From the NCBI GenBank assembly GCA_029288365.1, contig JARIHI010000008.1, positions 62,001 to 126,000 of the forward strand: 64,000 bases of DNA. The letters are read 5' to 3'. The notes beneath the pieces are model-generated. The model did no database searches, was not told where the DNA came from, and saw only the letters and a list, made by a program, of their open reading frames with translations. Position 1 is the first letter of the stretch. The number at the start of each line of letters is the position of its first letter. The position numbers and the translations under genes were made by a program. Below are positions 35,130 through 43,294 of the stretch, piece after piece. Source of the stretch: Candidatus Saccharimonadota bacterium. GTDB taxonomy: Bacteria > Patescibacteriota > Saccharimonadia > Saccharimonadales > UBA4665.

Positions 35130-35300
35130 ATATAAAGAGACAGGGAGAGAACTAGCTCATTGATCTGTCAGCAACCTGCCACTTTCGTGTGGTGTTGGTG
35201 CTCCATCTAGCCCGCCAGATAATACAATGCGCAGGAAAGATATCTAATTCTCTTAGAATAAATATCCTTTCTAGCATGTATCGGCAGAAAGGATATTTTT
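35130..35300 (+). promoter_or_regulatory. SAM-I-clan (S-box) riboswitch with SD-hiding platform
   Basis: The aptamer (about 35130-35240) shows S-box landmarks: an AAGAG kink-turn region, ACTAGCTCATTGATCTG, GTCAGCAACCTG and a GGTGCT block. The platform is a perfect 13-bp stem, AAATATCCTTTCT (35260-35272) with AGAAAGGATATTT (35286-35298), which buries the metK SD (AAAGGA) and reaches to the ATG. AGGAAAGATAT (35233-35243) can pair instead with the 5' strand (one mismatch), releasing the SD. This fits SAM shutting off SAM synthesis. Confidence 0.8.
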
Positions 35301-36515
35301 ATGTCAAATCTAACCACAGCTATCAATAAAAAGGTGGCAATCGTTCCTACTGGCGTACGTCAGCAACGTATAAGAAAGGCCCCTAAATCCGTAGTAAAGC
35401 GGCTGCGTACAGTATCACGTTTTGCTAGTGAGTCGGTTTGTGCTGGTCATCCAGATAAAGTTGCCGACCAAATTAGTGATGCAATTGTGGACGCTGTACT
35501 TGCTCAAGACCCACATGGACGGACGGCCATTGAAACATTGGTAGCTGCCAACAGGGTAATATTAGCTGGCGAAGTAAATACCTCAGCTAAAGTTGATTTT
35601 GTAGCGGTAGCAAAAGATCAGATAGCCCGGCTTGGCTATATACAACCCGACTGGGGTTTTAGCACACAGTCTCCAATAGAAAACTATATTCACCAGCAGT
35701 CATTAGAGATCTCCGTTGGCGTGGATGATAACGGAGCTGGGGATCAGGGACTAATGTTTGGATATGCGACGAACGAAACTCCCGAATACTTGCCGCTTCC
35801 TATTACGCTTGCACATGGGTTTACGCGTGCAATTGACGAAGCGCGCGAGCAAAAAATATTGCCTCATCTAAGACCCGACGGCAAGACCCAGGTAGTTGTG
35901 CGATATGAAAACGATAAACCGGTTGCTGTTGAGCATGTGACAATAGCAGTCCCGCATAGTGAAAAAATTTCTCTGGCCCGTGTGCGCCAAGACATATATG
36001 AAACAGTAATTACGCCCGTACTAGGGCGTTATGGATTTACAATAGGAGAGCGAAGTATTGTGGTAAATGGTACGGGCGTATGGCACCAACCAGGGCCAAG
36101 CAGCGACGCTGGTCTCACTGGACGTAAAATAGTAGTGGATGGCTATGGTGGTTTTGCACGTGTTGGCGGCGGCGCATTTAGTGGCAAAGACCCAAGCAAA
36201 GTTGATCGTTCGGGGGCATACGCCGCGCGCTATATTGCCAAAAACATCGTGGCGGCAGGCCTTGCCGATGAAGCCGAGGTAGCCCTGGCTTACTATATTG
36301 GCGGCAAAGAGCCGGTGAATTTCACTATTGATACATTTGGCACACACAAAAAATCGCAACAGGCTATTGAGAAATTTGCAAAGCAGTTGCTAGCGCCCTC
36401 GGTAAAGAACATTGTGGAGCACTTAGACTTACGACGCCCTATATATTTGCAGACTGCTGCGTATGGTCATTTTGGCAAGGAAGAGTTGCCGTGGGAACAA
36501 ATTGTTACATCATAG
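35301..36515 (+). CDS. metK: S-adenosylmethionine synthetase (MetK)
   Basis: Makes SAM from methionine and ATP. 404 aa with an unusual basic N-terminal extension of about 38 residues before the family start (RFASESVCAGHPDKVADQISDA). The ATP-site hexapeptide GAGDQG is followed by LMFGYA, and the P-loop-like GGGAFSGKDPSKVDRSGAYAARY is intact. The start at 35301 is supported by the SD AAAGGA 7 nt upstream, which lies inside the riboswitch platform hairpin. The 3' end overlaps the convergent hypothetical gene by 11 bp. Confidence 0.97.
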   Translation: MSNLTTAINKKVAIVPTGVRQQRIRKAPKSVVKRLRTVSRFASESVCAGHPDKVADQISDAIVDAVLAQDPHGRTAIETLVAANRVILAGEVNTSAKVDFVAVAKDQIARLGYIQPDWGFSTQSPIENYIHQQSLEISVGVDDNGAGDQGLMFGYATNETPEYLPLPITLAHGFTRAIDEAREQKILPHLRPDGKTQVVVRYENDKPVAVEHVTIAVPHSEKISLARVRQDIYETVITPVLGRYGFTIGERSIVVNGTGVWHQPGPSSDAGLTGRKIVVDGYGGFARVGGGAFSGKDPSKVDRSGAYAARYIAKNIVAAGLADEAEVALAYYIGGKEPVNFTIDTFGTHKKSQQAIEKFAKQLLAPSVKNIVEHLDLRRPIYLQTAAYGHFGKEELPWEQIVTS

Positions 36516-37674
36516 CCTGTGCTTTTCTGATACCCAAAGCAGTAAGACATGCGCCCAGCGCGACGTGATCGTCAGATATGTGGCCGACACGTTGATTTTC
36601 TAATCCCTTAAGAACAATGTAGTGAAGCAGAGGATGGCCCACGGGCAAATATGACCATGTTTCATAACTCATGCTGCTATTTTGAGCGTTGCCTACAAAA
36701 ACAGGCACTCCGTGGTCTACTAAATATTCAGTTTGTTCTGCAAGCCAGTGAGGTTTAGTAAGACCGAGGAGGTGTGTCAGCTTTGTCATGCCCAGTACAA
36801 CTCTGAGATAGGTGCTAAAATCTTTGCCGTTTTTGAGTATGTCTTGAACAAATTGAGGTTCAGGTATCTCGATACAGCCGGGTAGTATAAGGCGTGAGAG
36901 TTCGCCTACGTATTGCTGTATGGTAAATCGTGCTGCAAGGTCAACCAGGTGCTCCGGTCCCATAATGAGCTCCTGGGCAATTACACCCATCACTTGATGT
37001 TTATCGTCTTTTTTACGGAGTACGCTCGCCGAACCAAGTGCATTGTCTCCTAATGATTCGCCACGGAAGAAAACATTGAGTTCTTGCCCAAGAGGAATAC
37101 CGAATTGTTGGTACAAGTATTGCTCACTGGCTGCTAGCATATTTTCAGCGGTACGGGCAGCAGGGGATAAAACGCCTTTACGAATATCAGTACGTTCGCT
37201 TGCGGAGTATGCTTTGGGCGGGATAGGACTGTAAATGGTTATGACCGGCATACCGATACCCATTTCTTTCAATAGGTCGTGAATAGTCAATGATTTTGTG
37301 GCTTGGTTCCAGGAGTTTGGCTGGGCAAGCTCACGCGTAATCACGTCAGTGCGAGAAGACTCTACGTACGTATGCATACGTTTTGATGAAGTAATAGGCT
37401 TATTGTCTGCAAAAGCCGAAAATATTATGAGCCTGTAGGGTGACTTCGCAGTTTCTTCATCGCATATGATAGAGCCTCGCACCATAGCGTTTTCTTGTTC
37501 AACCTGTAATTCACCTTGACGCATACGTCGTACATAGGCTAATTTATCGGCTTCATACGTGGTATCCATGCGCGCAAATGCGGCTGGCAAACCTGGCAGA
37601 GCTTGCGCTAGACCGGGGGTGTATATAACAGCAGGCTTATCAGTATCGGTAATGATCTCACGAGGCGTAATCAT
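36505..37674 (-). CDS. Hypothetical protein (389 aa)
   Basis: No recognised family. Cytoplasmic-looking, mixed alpha/beta, without TM or signal. Contains SPYRLIIFSAFADNKPITSSKRMHTY (about 77-102) and FFRGESLGDNALGSASVLRKKDDKHQVMGVIAQELIMGPEHLVDLA, a HE-free segment that does not give a clear active site. Composition matches the neighbours. It overlaps the 3' end of metK by 11 bp in convergent orientation. Function not assigned. Confidence 0.7.
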   Translation of the reverse strand: MITPREIITDTDKPAVIYTPGLAQALPGLPAAFARMDTTYEADKLAYVRRMRQGELQVEQENAMVRGSIICDEETAKSPYRLIIFSAFADNKPITSSKRMHTYVESSRTDVITRELAQPNSWNQATKSLTIHDLLKEMGIGMPVITIYSPIPPKAYSASERTDIRKGVLSPAARTAENMLAASEQYLYQQFGIPLGQELNVFFRGESLGDNALGSASVLRKKDDKHQVMGVIAQELIMGPEHLVDLAARFTIQQYVGELSRLILPGCIEIPEPQFVQDILKNGKDFSTYLRVVLGMTKLTHLLGLTKPHWLAEQTEYLVDHGVPVFVGNAQNSSMSYETWSYLPVGHPLLHYIVLKGLENQRVGHISDDHVALGACLTALGIRKAQAMM

Positions 37675-37782
37675 ATTTATAAATAATACAATTTTATTGA
37701 CACTATGTAAATCATCTTAACAGAGATAAATAAGTAAAATGAAGTAACTGGCTAAAATTCAGCAATTTCTTTAGAGTAATGG

Positions 37783-37811
37783 TTGCAGAAAAACGCTGCT
37801 TATGCTATAGT
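37783..37811 (+). promoter_or_regulatory. Promoter of typA
   Basis: TTGCAG (37783-37788), a 17-bp spacer and TATAGT (37806-37811). Predicted start about 37818, so the leader is about 42 nt. Confidence 0.7.
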
Positions 37812-37828
37812 TATATCTAAGAAAGCCA

Positions 37829-37856
37829 GGCGCTTTTAAATGAGCGTCTTTTTTAT
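37829..37856 (+). terminator. Terminator-like hairpin filling the typA leader
   Basis: GGCGCT pairs with AGCGTC (one G-U) and is followed at once by TTTTTT, ending a few bases before the ATG at 37860. It lies downstream of the typA promoter, so it is an attenuator candidate rather than the end of an upstream gene. Confidence 0.65.
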
Positions 37857-37859
37857 TGT

Positions 37860-39686
37860 ATGAATACTACCCAAGATCCGACAAAAATCAGAAATATTGC
37901 GATTATTGCCCACGTTGATCATGGCAAAACTACGCTTGTAGACGGTTTATTAAAACAGTCTAATACATTCCGCGAAAACCAGGCCGAAATGGCTCAAGAA
38001 CTTATCATGGACAGCGGCGACCAAGAACGTGAACGCGGTATCACCATAACCGCCAAAATAACTGCTGTGCAGCACGATGACTATCGTATTAATATTATTG
38101 ATACGCCAGGGCACGCTGATTTTAGCGGTGAAGTAGAACGTACACTTAATATGGCTGATGGCTGCTTGCTGATTGTAGATGCTCAAGAGGGCCCTATGCC
38201 GCAAACTAAATTTGTATTAGGCAAAGCACTGGCCGCCGAACTACGTCCAATTGTAGTGATTAATAAAATTGATAAACCCGGTGCGCGCATACAAGAAGTC
38301 GAAGACGAATTGGCAGATTTATTTTTAGAACTAGCAGTGCACGAAGACCAATTGCACTATCCGGTCTACTATGCCATCGGGCGAGCAGGCAAAGCATGGG
38401 ATACTCCACCAACTAATGGCGAAGAAAATGCCGACCTCAGCACGATATTTGATGCAATTATGACTAATATTCCAGCGCCGCAAGTAGAGCTGGATAAACC
38501 GTTTCAGATGTTGGTGACCGCACTGGCCTGGGACACGTATAAAGGCAAATATGCCATTGGCCGGATTAGCCGCGGGCGAGTAAAGCCAGGTGATCAAGTA
38601 GTCCTATGCAAGAAAGACGGCAGTCAAGCCAAAGCACGTGTCGAACAAGTATTTATGAGCCAGGGTGTAGCCAGATTTGAAGTACAAGATGGCATTGCAG
38701 GTGACATCGTGCAATTAACGGGCATGGGCGATGCGCAGATTGGTGAGACTATTGCTGACGCTACAAATCCTGAAACTTTGCCAGTTTTGGAGGTAGAGGC
38801 GCCAACACTGAAGATTTACCTCGGCCCAAACACGAGCCCTATGAAAGGCCAAGAAGGCGAATTCAATACCAGCCGCCAAATTGGTGAACGCTTGCAAAAA
38901 GAACTCGAAACCAACGTCGGTCTACGAGTAGAGGATAACGGTATAGGCTTTTTAGTCAGCGGGCGTGGAGAGTTGCACTTAAGCGTGCTCATTGAAACTA
39001 TGCGTCGCGAGGGATACGAGTTTGAAGTTGGCCGCCCCCAGGTGGTAACGATTGAAAAGGATGGGCAAATCCTAGAGCCGATAGAAGAGTTAATTGTAGA
39101 GGTGCCTGCCGAACACGTGGGTACGGTGCAAATGGAGCTTGGTCAACGCCGTGCTACGTTGAAGGAACAATTTGCTAGCCCCAAGGGTGTAACCAAGTTA
39201 ATCTATGAACTGCCAACTCGAGCTCTCTTAGGGATTCGCAATATTTTATTGACAGCTACCAAGGGGACAATCGTTATGAATAGCTTGGTGGTTGATCATC
39301 AGCCGATTGGCCAACCGTTGGATCAAATCCGTAACGGCGTGTTGATTGCTTTTGAAGCAGGAATAACCACACCATATTCAATCCAGAATGCTGAAGCCCG
39401 CGGTACAATTTTTGTCGGCCCAGCCATCAAGGTTTATGCCGGTCAAATAGTCGGGCTGAATAACCGTCAGGAAGATATGGAAATTAATCTCTGTAAGGCT
39501 AAGCAGCTAACTAATATGCGGAGTAGCAGCAGTGATGGCGTAGTCCAGCTCACGCCGCCAACTATTTTTAGTCTGGAAGAGTGTCTGGATTTCATTGAGA
39601 ATGACGAATTATTAGAAGTTACGCCCAAAAATCTTCGCCTCCGCAAACGCGAACTTGACCCAAATAAACGCAAACGCCAAAAGTAA
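37860..39686 (+). CDS. typA: Ribosome-associated GTPase TypA/BipA
   Basis: 608 aa translational GTPase involved in ribosome assembly and stress or cold adaptation. G-motifs are complete: AHVDHGKTTL (G1), RERGITITAK (G2), DTPGHADF (G3), NKIDKPGA (G4). EF-G-like domains III and V follow, with the TypA-specific C-terminal region SSSSDGVVQLTPPTIFSLEECLDFIENDELLEVTPKNLRLRKRELD. No SD is seen: the ATG follows a terminator-like U-tract directly, which suggests that leader control affects expression. Confidence 0.97.
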   Translation: MNTTQDPTKIRNIAIIAHVDHGKTTLVDGLLKQSNTFRENQAEMAQELIMDSGDQERERGITITAKITAVQHDDYRINIIDTPGHADFSGEVERTLNMADGCLLIVDAQEGPMPQTKFVLGKALAAELRPIVVINKIDKPGARIQEVEDELADLFLELAVHEDQLHYPVYYAIGRAGKAWDTPPTNGEENADLSTIFDAIMTNIPAPQVELDKPFQMLVTALAWDTYKGKYAIGRISRGRVKPGDQVVLCKKDGSQAKARVEQVFMSQGVARFEVQDGIAGDIVQLTGMGDAQIGETIADATNPETLPVLEVEAPTLKIYLGPNTSPMKGQEGEFNTSRQIGERLQKELETNVGLRVEDNGIGFLVSGRGELHLSVLIETMRREGYEFEVGRPQVVTIEKDGQILEPIEELIVEVPAEHVGTVQMELGQRRATLKEQFASPKGVTKLIYELPTRALLGIRNILLTATKGTIVMNSLVVDHQPIGQPLDQIRNGVLIAFEAGITTPYSIQNAEARGTIFVGPAIKVYAGQIVGLNNRQEDMEINLCKAKQLTNMRSSSSDGVVQLTPPTIFSLEECLDFIENDELLEVTPKNLRLRKRELDPNKRKRQK

Positions 39687-39715
39687 ACCAATATCAGCTA
39701 TACTGGTTGTTATAT

Positions 39716-40084
39716 ATGACTGAAGTCAGTGACGCGCAATTTGAGCAGCTTGTAGCTCAAGCTATGGATAGTCTAGCCAAGCAAATGGAAGAAGTAAAAA
39801 ATGTTGGTATTGTTATTGCCGACGAACCTAATCCAGAACAGCGAAAAAAATTAAAATTGCGAGGAAACGAGACGCTATTTGGGTTATATGAAGGCATCCC
39901 ACTAACACGCCGAAATAATAACTACAGCGGAGTCTTGCCAGATAAAATAACTTTATTTAAAAATCCTTTAGCAGCAAGCGCATCAAATTTGGCCGAACTA
40001 CAGGAGGCAGTTCGACACACATTATGGCACGAATTAGCTCATCATTTTGGCTTAGATCATGACCGAATTCATAATCTTGAGTAG
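39716..40084 (+). CDS. Zincin-type metallopeptidase family protein
   Basis: 122 aa from the chosen ATG. The C-terminal motif HTLWHELAHHFGLDHDRI contains HExxHxxGxxH, the extended zinc site of the small metallopeptidase family (DUF1025/Zincin_1). YEGIPLTRRNNNYSGVLPDKITLFKNP is the characteristic middle part. Cytoplasmic, substrate unknown. The frame reaches back to 39707, but the ATG at 39716 is the better start. Confidence 0.9.
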   Translation: MTEVSDAQFEQLVAQAMDSLAKQMEEVKNVGIVIADEPNPEQRKKLKLRGNETLFGLYEGIPLTRRNNNYSGVLPDKITLFKNPLAASASNLAELQEAVRHTLWHELAHHFGLDHDRIHNLE

Positions 40085-40117
40085 CTTGAGCCTATAAAGG
40101 TGTTATACTACGGAGCG

Positions 40118-41164
40118 ATGAAAAAATACTTACACGCACATTCACCTTATAGAATTTTTGCATTCTCAGCAGTCGCTACTATAGCTGCACTTGTAGGCGC
40201 TTATGTGGGTTTTGGCACAGAAGCGTTAATTGTTGCAGCTATCTTGATCGTCGTAGAGATCACGTTTAGTTTTGAGAACGCTATTATTAATGCCAAAATT
40301 TTAGCTGGGCTTTCACGCTTTTGGCAAAATATGTTTTTGACAATAGGCATTATAATTGCAATTTTCGGTATGCGAGTCATTTTTCCAGTACTCATAGTTA
40401 TGTTGACAGCCCACCTCAGCTGGACAGACGTGATTGATTTAGCATTAAATCATCCTGATGAGTACGCAAAAGAACTGAACGAAGCACATCCACAGATTGC
40501 AGCTTTTGGAGGAGCCTTTTTGCTGATGCTTGCGCTACACTTTTTTTTAGACGATCAGCGACAAACCTTGTGGTTTGAAAAACTGGAGAAACGCTTGCAG
40601 GGCTATGCTACTTTTTGGATGCCAGCAGTAGTAGCACTTGTCATCATAACAATGCTCACCTTACTACCTTTCAACCATCATCCCGGTCAGACAATTACAG
40701 CTGGTTTGATAGGTATTGCAACCTACAGTGCTATGCATGGTTTAATTAGGTTGTTTGAACACATGAAAGCAAAAAAGATTCAGACAAGCGCCGCTAAAAA
40801 AGCGATGGCTCAAACAGGGGTGGCTGCTTTTACAAGTTTTCTTTACCTAGAGATCCTTGATGCGAGCTTCTCATTCGATGGAGTTATTGGAGCATTTGCA
40901 GTTACGAATGAAGTGGTGCTCATAGCATTAGGTTTGGGTGTGGGCGCAGTATGGGTGCGCTCCCTGACGGTATACATGGTGCGTAAAGGCACGTTAAATT
41001 CGTACAAATACCTTGAGCATGGTGCGCACTATACGGTTTTTGTGCTCGCCACAGTATTACTGCTAGGAATCTTTTTACATGTGCCGGAAATTGTCGCTGG
41101 ACTTGTTGGTATGGGGTTGATCGGTTCGGCTATTATTTCGTCGCGCCAAGCTGCTAAGGCATAG
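40118..41164 (+). CDS. DUF475 (TerC-like) integral membrane protein
   Basis: 348 aa, about nine TM helices. The two TerC-like acidic repeats are visible: VEITFSFENAIINAKIL (about 43-59) and YLEILDASFSFDGVIGAFAVTN (about 243-264), each with a membrane-embedded acidic residue and Asn. Members are implicated in metal ion handling or tellurite resistance. TGtTATACT is an extended -10 ending 8 nt before the ATG, which sets this start. Confidence 0.9.
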   Translation: MKKYLHAHSPYRIFAFSAVATIAALVGAYVGFGTEALIVAAILIVVEITFSFENAIINAKILAGLSRFWQNMFLTIGIIIAIFGMRVIFPVLIVMLTAHLSWTDVIDLALNHPDEYAKELNEAHPQIAAFGGAFLLMLALHFFLDDQRQTLWFEKLEKRLQGYATFWMPAVVALVIITMLTLLPFNHHPGQTITAGLIGIATYSAMHGLIRLFEHMKAKKIQTSAAKKAMAQTGVAAFTSFLYLEILDASFSFDGVIGAFAVTNEVVLIALGLGVGAVWVRSLTVYMVRKGTLNSYKYLEHGAHYTVFVLATVLLLGIFLHVPEIVAGLVGMGLIGSAIISSRQAAKA

Positions 41165-41194
41165 AGAATACCTAGCGTATAATTGTAAGAAGTT

Positions 41195-42694
41195 ATGCTT
41201 TGGCTTGATTACTATTGGCATAAAGTTTTACGTCGCCCCTATACCCTGGCGAAACGAATTGATAAGGGTAGAGGCCAGCCAGTCGTTTTTTTGCATGGTA
41301 TTGCGTCAAGTGGTGAAAGTTGGCGTCCCGTCGCTGATTTACTGGACGAAAACCAATATCGGACGATTGTATTTGATTTGCTGGGTTTTGGGGAATCACC
41401 ACAACCCGACTGGTTACAATATTCAGTTGAAGATCATGCGAAAGCAGTGCTGGCTACACTGAGACGATTACGGATTCGTAGGCCAGTGATTTTGGTCGGA
41501 CACTCGATGGGCAGTTTAGTGGCTGCACATATTGCTCTTAAGTATCCGCGGCGGGTCAAACATCTGGTGTTATATCAAATGCCAGTGTACAGTGCGATTC
41601 CACGTCTTGACGTTAAGGACTTCAGGCGCCAAGCATACCTGTCGACCTTCCGATATTTTGCAGAGCACCCAAAAGCAACGCTGTGGTATGCCAAAATATT
41701 GGGCCGAGCGGCATCAAAAGTAGCTGGTTTTGTGCTAGATGAACGAACGTGGCAGCCTTTTGAATTAAGTTTGCGAAATACCATCATGCAGCAAGAGTCA
41801 CTGAAGAACTTACGAGCGCTTCGAATGCCAACAGACGTTGTGTATGGTAGATATGATTTTTTGGTACTGAAGAAAAATTTGCAACACTTTTTTCGACCAT
41901 CTAAATATCTGCGTTTTTACGAAATTAATGAAATCCATCGAGTATCTACGAGAGCTGGACAACTAATACATGAGCTGATTATTCAGAATCCCAAAAAGCG
42001 CGAATCGTTGCACGTTAAACATGCTAGACTAGTTGAGATGATCGACATACAAAAATTGTCAGAAAAAAATCCTACAGCCCAACCACCTAATCGCCGGCTC
42101 TTCGGTTTATTTGGACTTTTGGCGCTTAGCATCTTTGCTATATGTGTGGTTGTGGCGTCCACAGGTACTGTGAGTGACTGGGAGCGCTCTGTTTTTGACA
42201 CTATTAACGGCTGGCAAGCACCGGATTTTGTTACCACGATAGGACGTATTGCTAGTGACGCAGTGTGGACAGTAGTGTTTATGGTTGCCATACTCTTCCT
42301 ATTTAAAAAGTATTTCTGGGTTGCTTGGCGTTTAGCAGTACCAGGTGTACTTGCTTACGGTACCGTGTTTATTGTTGAGCATGTAGTAGGCCGTGCGAGG
42401 CCGGAAATACTCCTGCCAGCAGATACGGTGGTTCGTGCGACACAGAATGGTATGGGATTTCCGTCGGGGCACATGGCCACTATAACTGCGGTTATTGTAA
42501 CGCTTTGGCTGTACGTGTCGTGGCGGTGGCGAATAGTCGGTGTAATCATAATGCTTCTGGTGGCATGGTCAAGAGTATATTTAGGCGTGCATTTTCCGCT
42601 GGACATAATTGGTGGGTTTGCAGTTGGTGTTGGTGTAGTCTGCGCCCTGAACTTTTTGCCTGTTTCAGTTCGTAAAAAATTTAAGCTAGCATAA
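41195..42694 (+). CDS. Alpha/beta hydrolase fused to a PAP2 phosphatase
   Basis: 499 aa fusion. Residues 1-270 are an alpha/beta hydrolase with oxyanion VFLHGIASSG, nucleophile Ser104 in GHSMGS, an Asp in VYGRYDF and a late His (about 249). Residues 305-499 are a six-TM PAP2 domain with VGRARPE, the FPSGH active site and SRVYLGVHFPLDIIGG. Both halves keep their catalytic residues. A lipase/esterase coupled to a lipid phosphatase suggests stepwise breakdown of a phospholipid or polyprenyl-phosphate derivative. TATAAT at 41178-41183 precedes the ATG. Confidence 0.9.
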   Translation: MLWLDYYWHKVLRRPYTLAKRIDKGRGQPVVFLHGIASSGESWRPVADLLDENQYRTIVFDLLGFGESPQPDWLQYSVEDHAKAVLATLRRLRIRRPVILVGHSMGSLVAAHIALKYPRRVKHLVLYQMPVYSAIPRLDVKDFRRQAYLSTFRYFAEHPKATLWYAKILGRAASKVAGFVLDERTWQPFELSLRNTIMQQESLKNLRALRMPTDVVYGRYDFLVLKKNLQHFFRPSKYLRFYEINEIHRVSTRAGQLIHELIIQNPKKRESLHVKHARLVEMIDIQKLSEKNPTAQPPNRRLFGLFGLLALSIFAICVVVASTGTVSDWERSVFDTINGWQAPDFVTTIGRIASDAVWTVVFMVAILFLFKKYFWVAWRLAVPGVLAYGTVFIVEHVVGRARPEILLPADTVVRATQNGMGFPSGHMATITAVIVTLWLYVSWRWRIVGVIIMLLVAWSRVYLGVHFPLDIIGGFAVGVGVVCALNFLPVSVRKKFKLA

Positions 42695-42709
42695 GTTTAA
42701 TCATGTGGA

Positions 42710-42725
42710 TGTGGCTAATATCACA
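42710..42725. promoter_or_regulatory. CRP-like palindrome TGTGG-N6-TCACA
   Basis: Nine of ten half-site bases match the CRP/FNR consensus TGTGA-N6-TCACA. Its centre is 41.5 bp upstream of the predicted start of the small RNA candidate, the position used by class II activators. A second site is at 48560-48575. Confidence 0.45.
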
Positions 42726-42759
42726 GACTTTAGCATTACCACAACATAGTATGTAAGTA

Positions 42760-42813
42760 GGAGTGCGATGCTCCGAAGACCCTGGCAACGATATCAGCTG
42801 GGGTCTATGTTTT
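42760..42813 (+). ncRNA. Candidate small RNA with intrinsic terminator
   Basis: TAGTAT at 42747-42752 is a -10 placing the start at about 42760. The RNA begins GGAG-tgcgatg-CTCC and continues into a terminator stem AGACCC-tGGC with GCtGGGGTCT (42777-42786/42797-42806), then a U-run. About 54 nt, no ORF. It could instead be just the terminator shared by the flanking convergent genes. Confidence 0.4.
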
Positions 42814-43230
42814 TATCTGGCAGGAAGCACATATGCCCTGTAATTCAAGTTGATGATTTTTGAGCACAAAACTTTCTCTCTCAGCAATTTTACTTAGTAA
42901 ATAGTCAAGGTTTTCGGGCTCACGGAACGAGGTAATTTTGCCGCATTGTAGGCAGATAACATGGTGGTGGTGTTCTTGAAATTCGTTCGAGAGTTCGAGC
43001 TTATATTTCCACCCAATTTGCAAACGTTGTACAATGCCAAGCTTTTCAAATAGATCAATAACGCGGTACACGCTAGCCCTGTTAACGCTGATACTGACTT
43101 TCTTAATGATTTCATCCATACTCTGCGGATCATTATTTTCGAGCGCTTTAAATACAGTGAGTCGAGTGGCAGTTACACTATACCCCTGTTTTTTTAGCCG
43201 GTGTGCCAAAAGATCTTGTGCGGTAGTCAT
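42805..43230 (-). CDS. Fur-family metal-responsive repressor, probably Zur
   Basis: 141 aa. An N-terminal winged helix (GYSVTATRLTVFKALENND..., recognition helix near SISVNRASVYRVIDLFEKLGIV) is followed by the metal domain HHHHVICLQCGKI and a second CxxC in GICASC (structural Zn). The His-rich HHHH fits a sensory metal site. It is divergently transcribed from a ZIP transporter 64 bp away, so zinc control of that pair is likely. TATATT sits 6 nt before the ATG (leaderless). Confidence 0.9.
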   Translation of the reverse strand: MTTAQDLLAHRLKKQGYSVTATRLTVFKALENNDPQSMDEIIKKVSISVNRASVYRVIDLFEKLGIVQRLQIGWKYKLELSNEFQEHHHHVICLQCGKITSFREPENLDYLLSKIAERESFVLKNHQLELQGICASCQIKT

Positions 43231-43236
43231 CTCAAT

Positions 43237-43288
43237 AATATAACAAATTGCGACAAAGTTGCAAAGCTGCACAAACGTATCGTATGCT
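43237..43288. promoter_or_regulatory. Divergent fur/zip promoter with shared -35 and candidate operator
   Basis: The self-complementary hexamer TTGCAA (43259-43264) serves as -35 for both strands: 16 bp to TATATT on the minus strand (43242-43237) and 18 bp to TATGCT on the plus strand (43283-43288). Each -10 ends 6 nt before its ATG. An imperfect palindrome TTGCGAC-AAA-GTTGCAA (43248-43264) covers it and is a candidate Fur/Zur box. Confidence 0.65.
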
Positions 43289-43294
43289 CATGGC

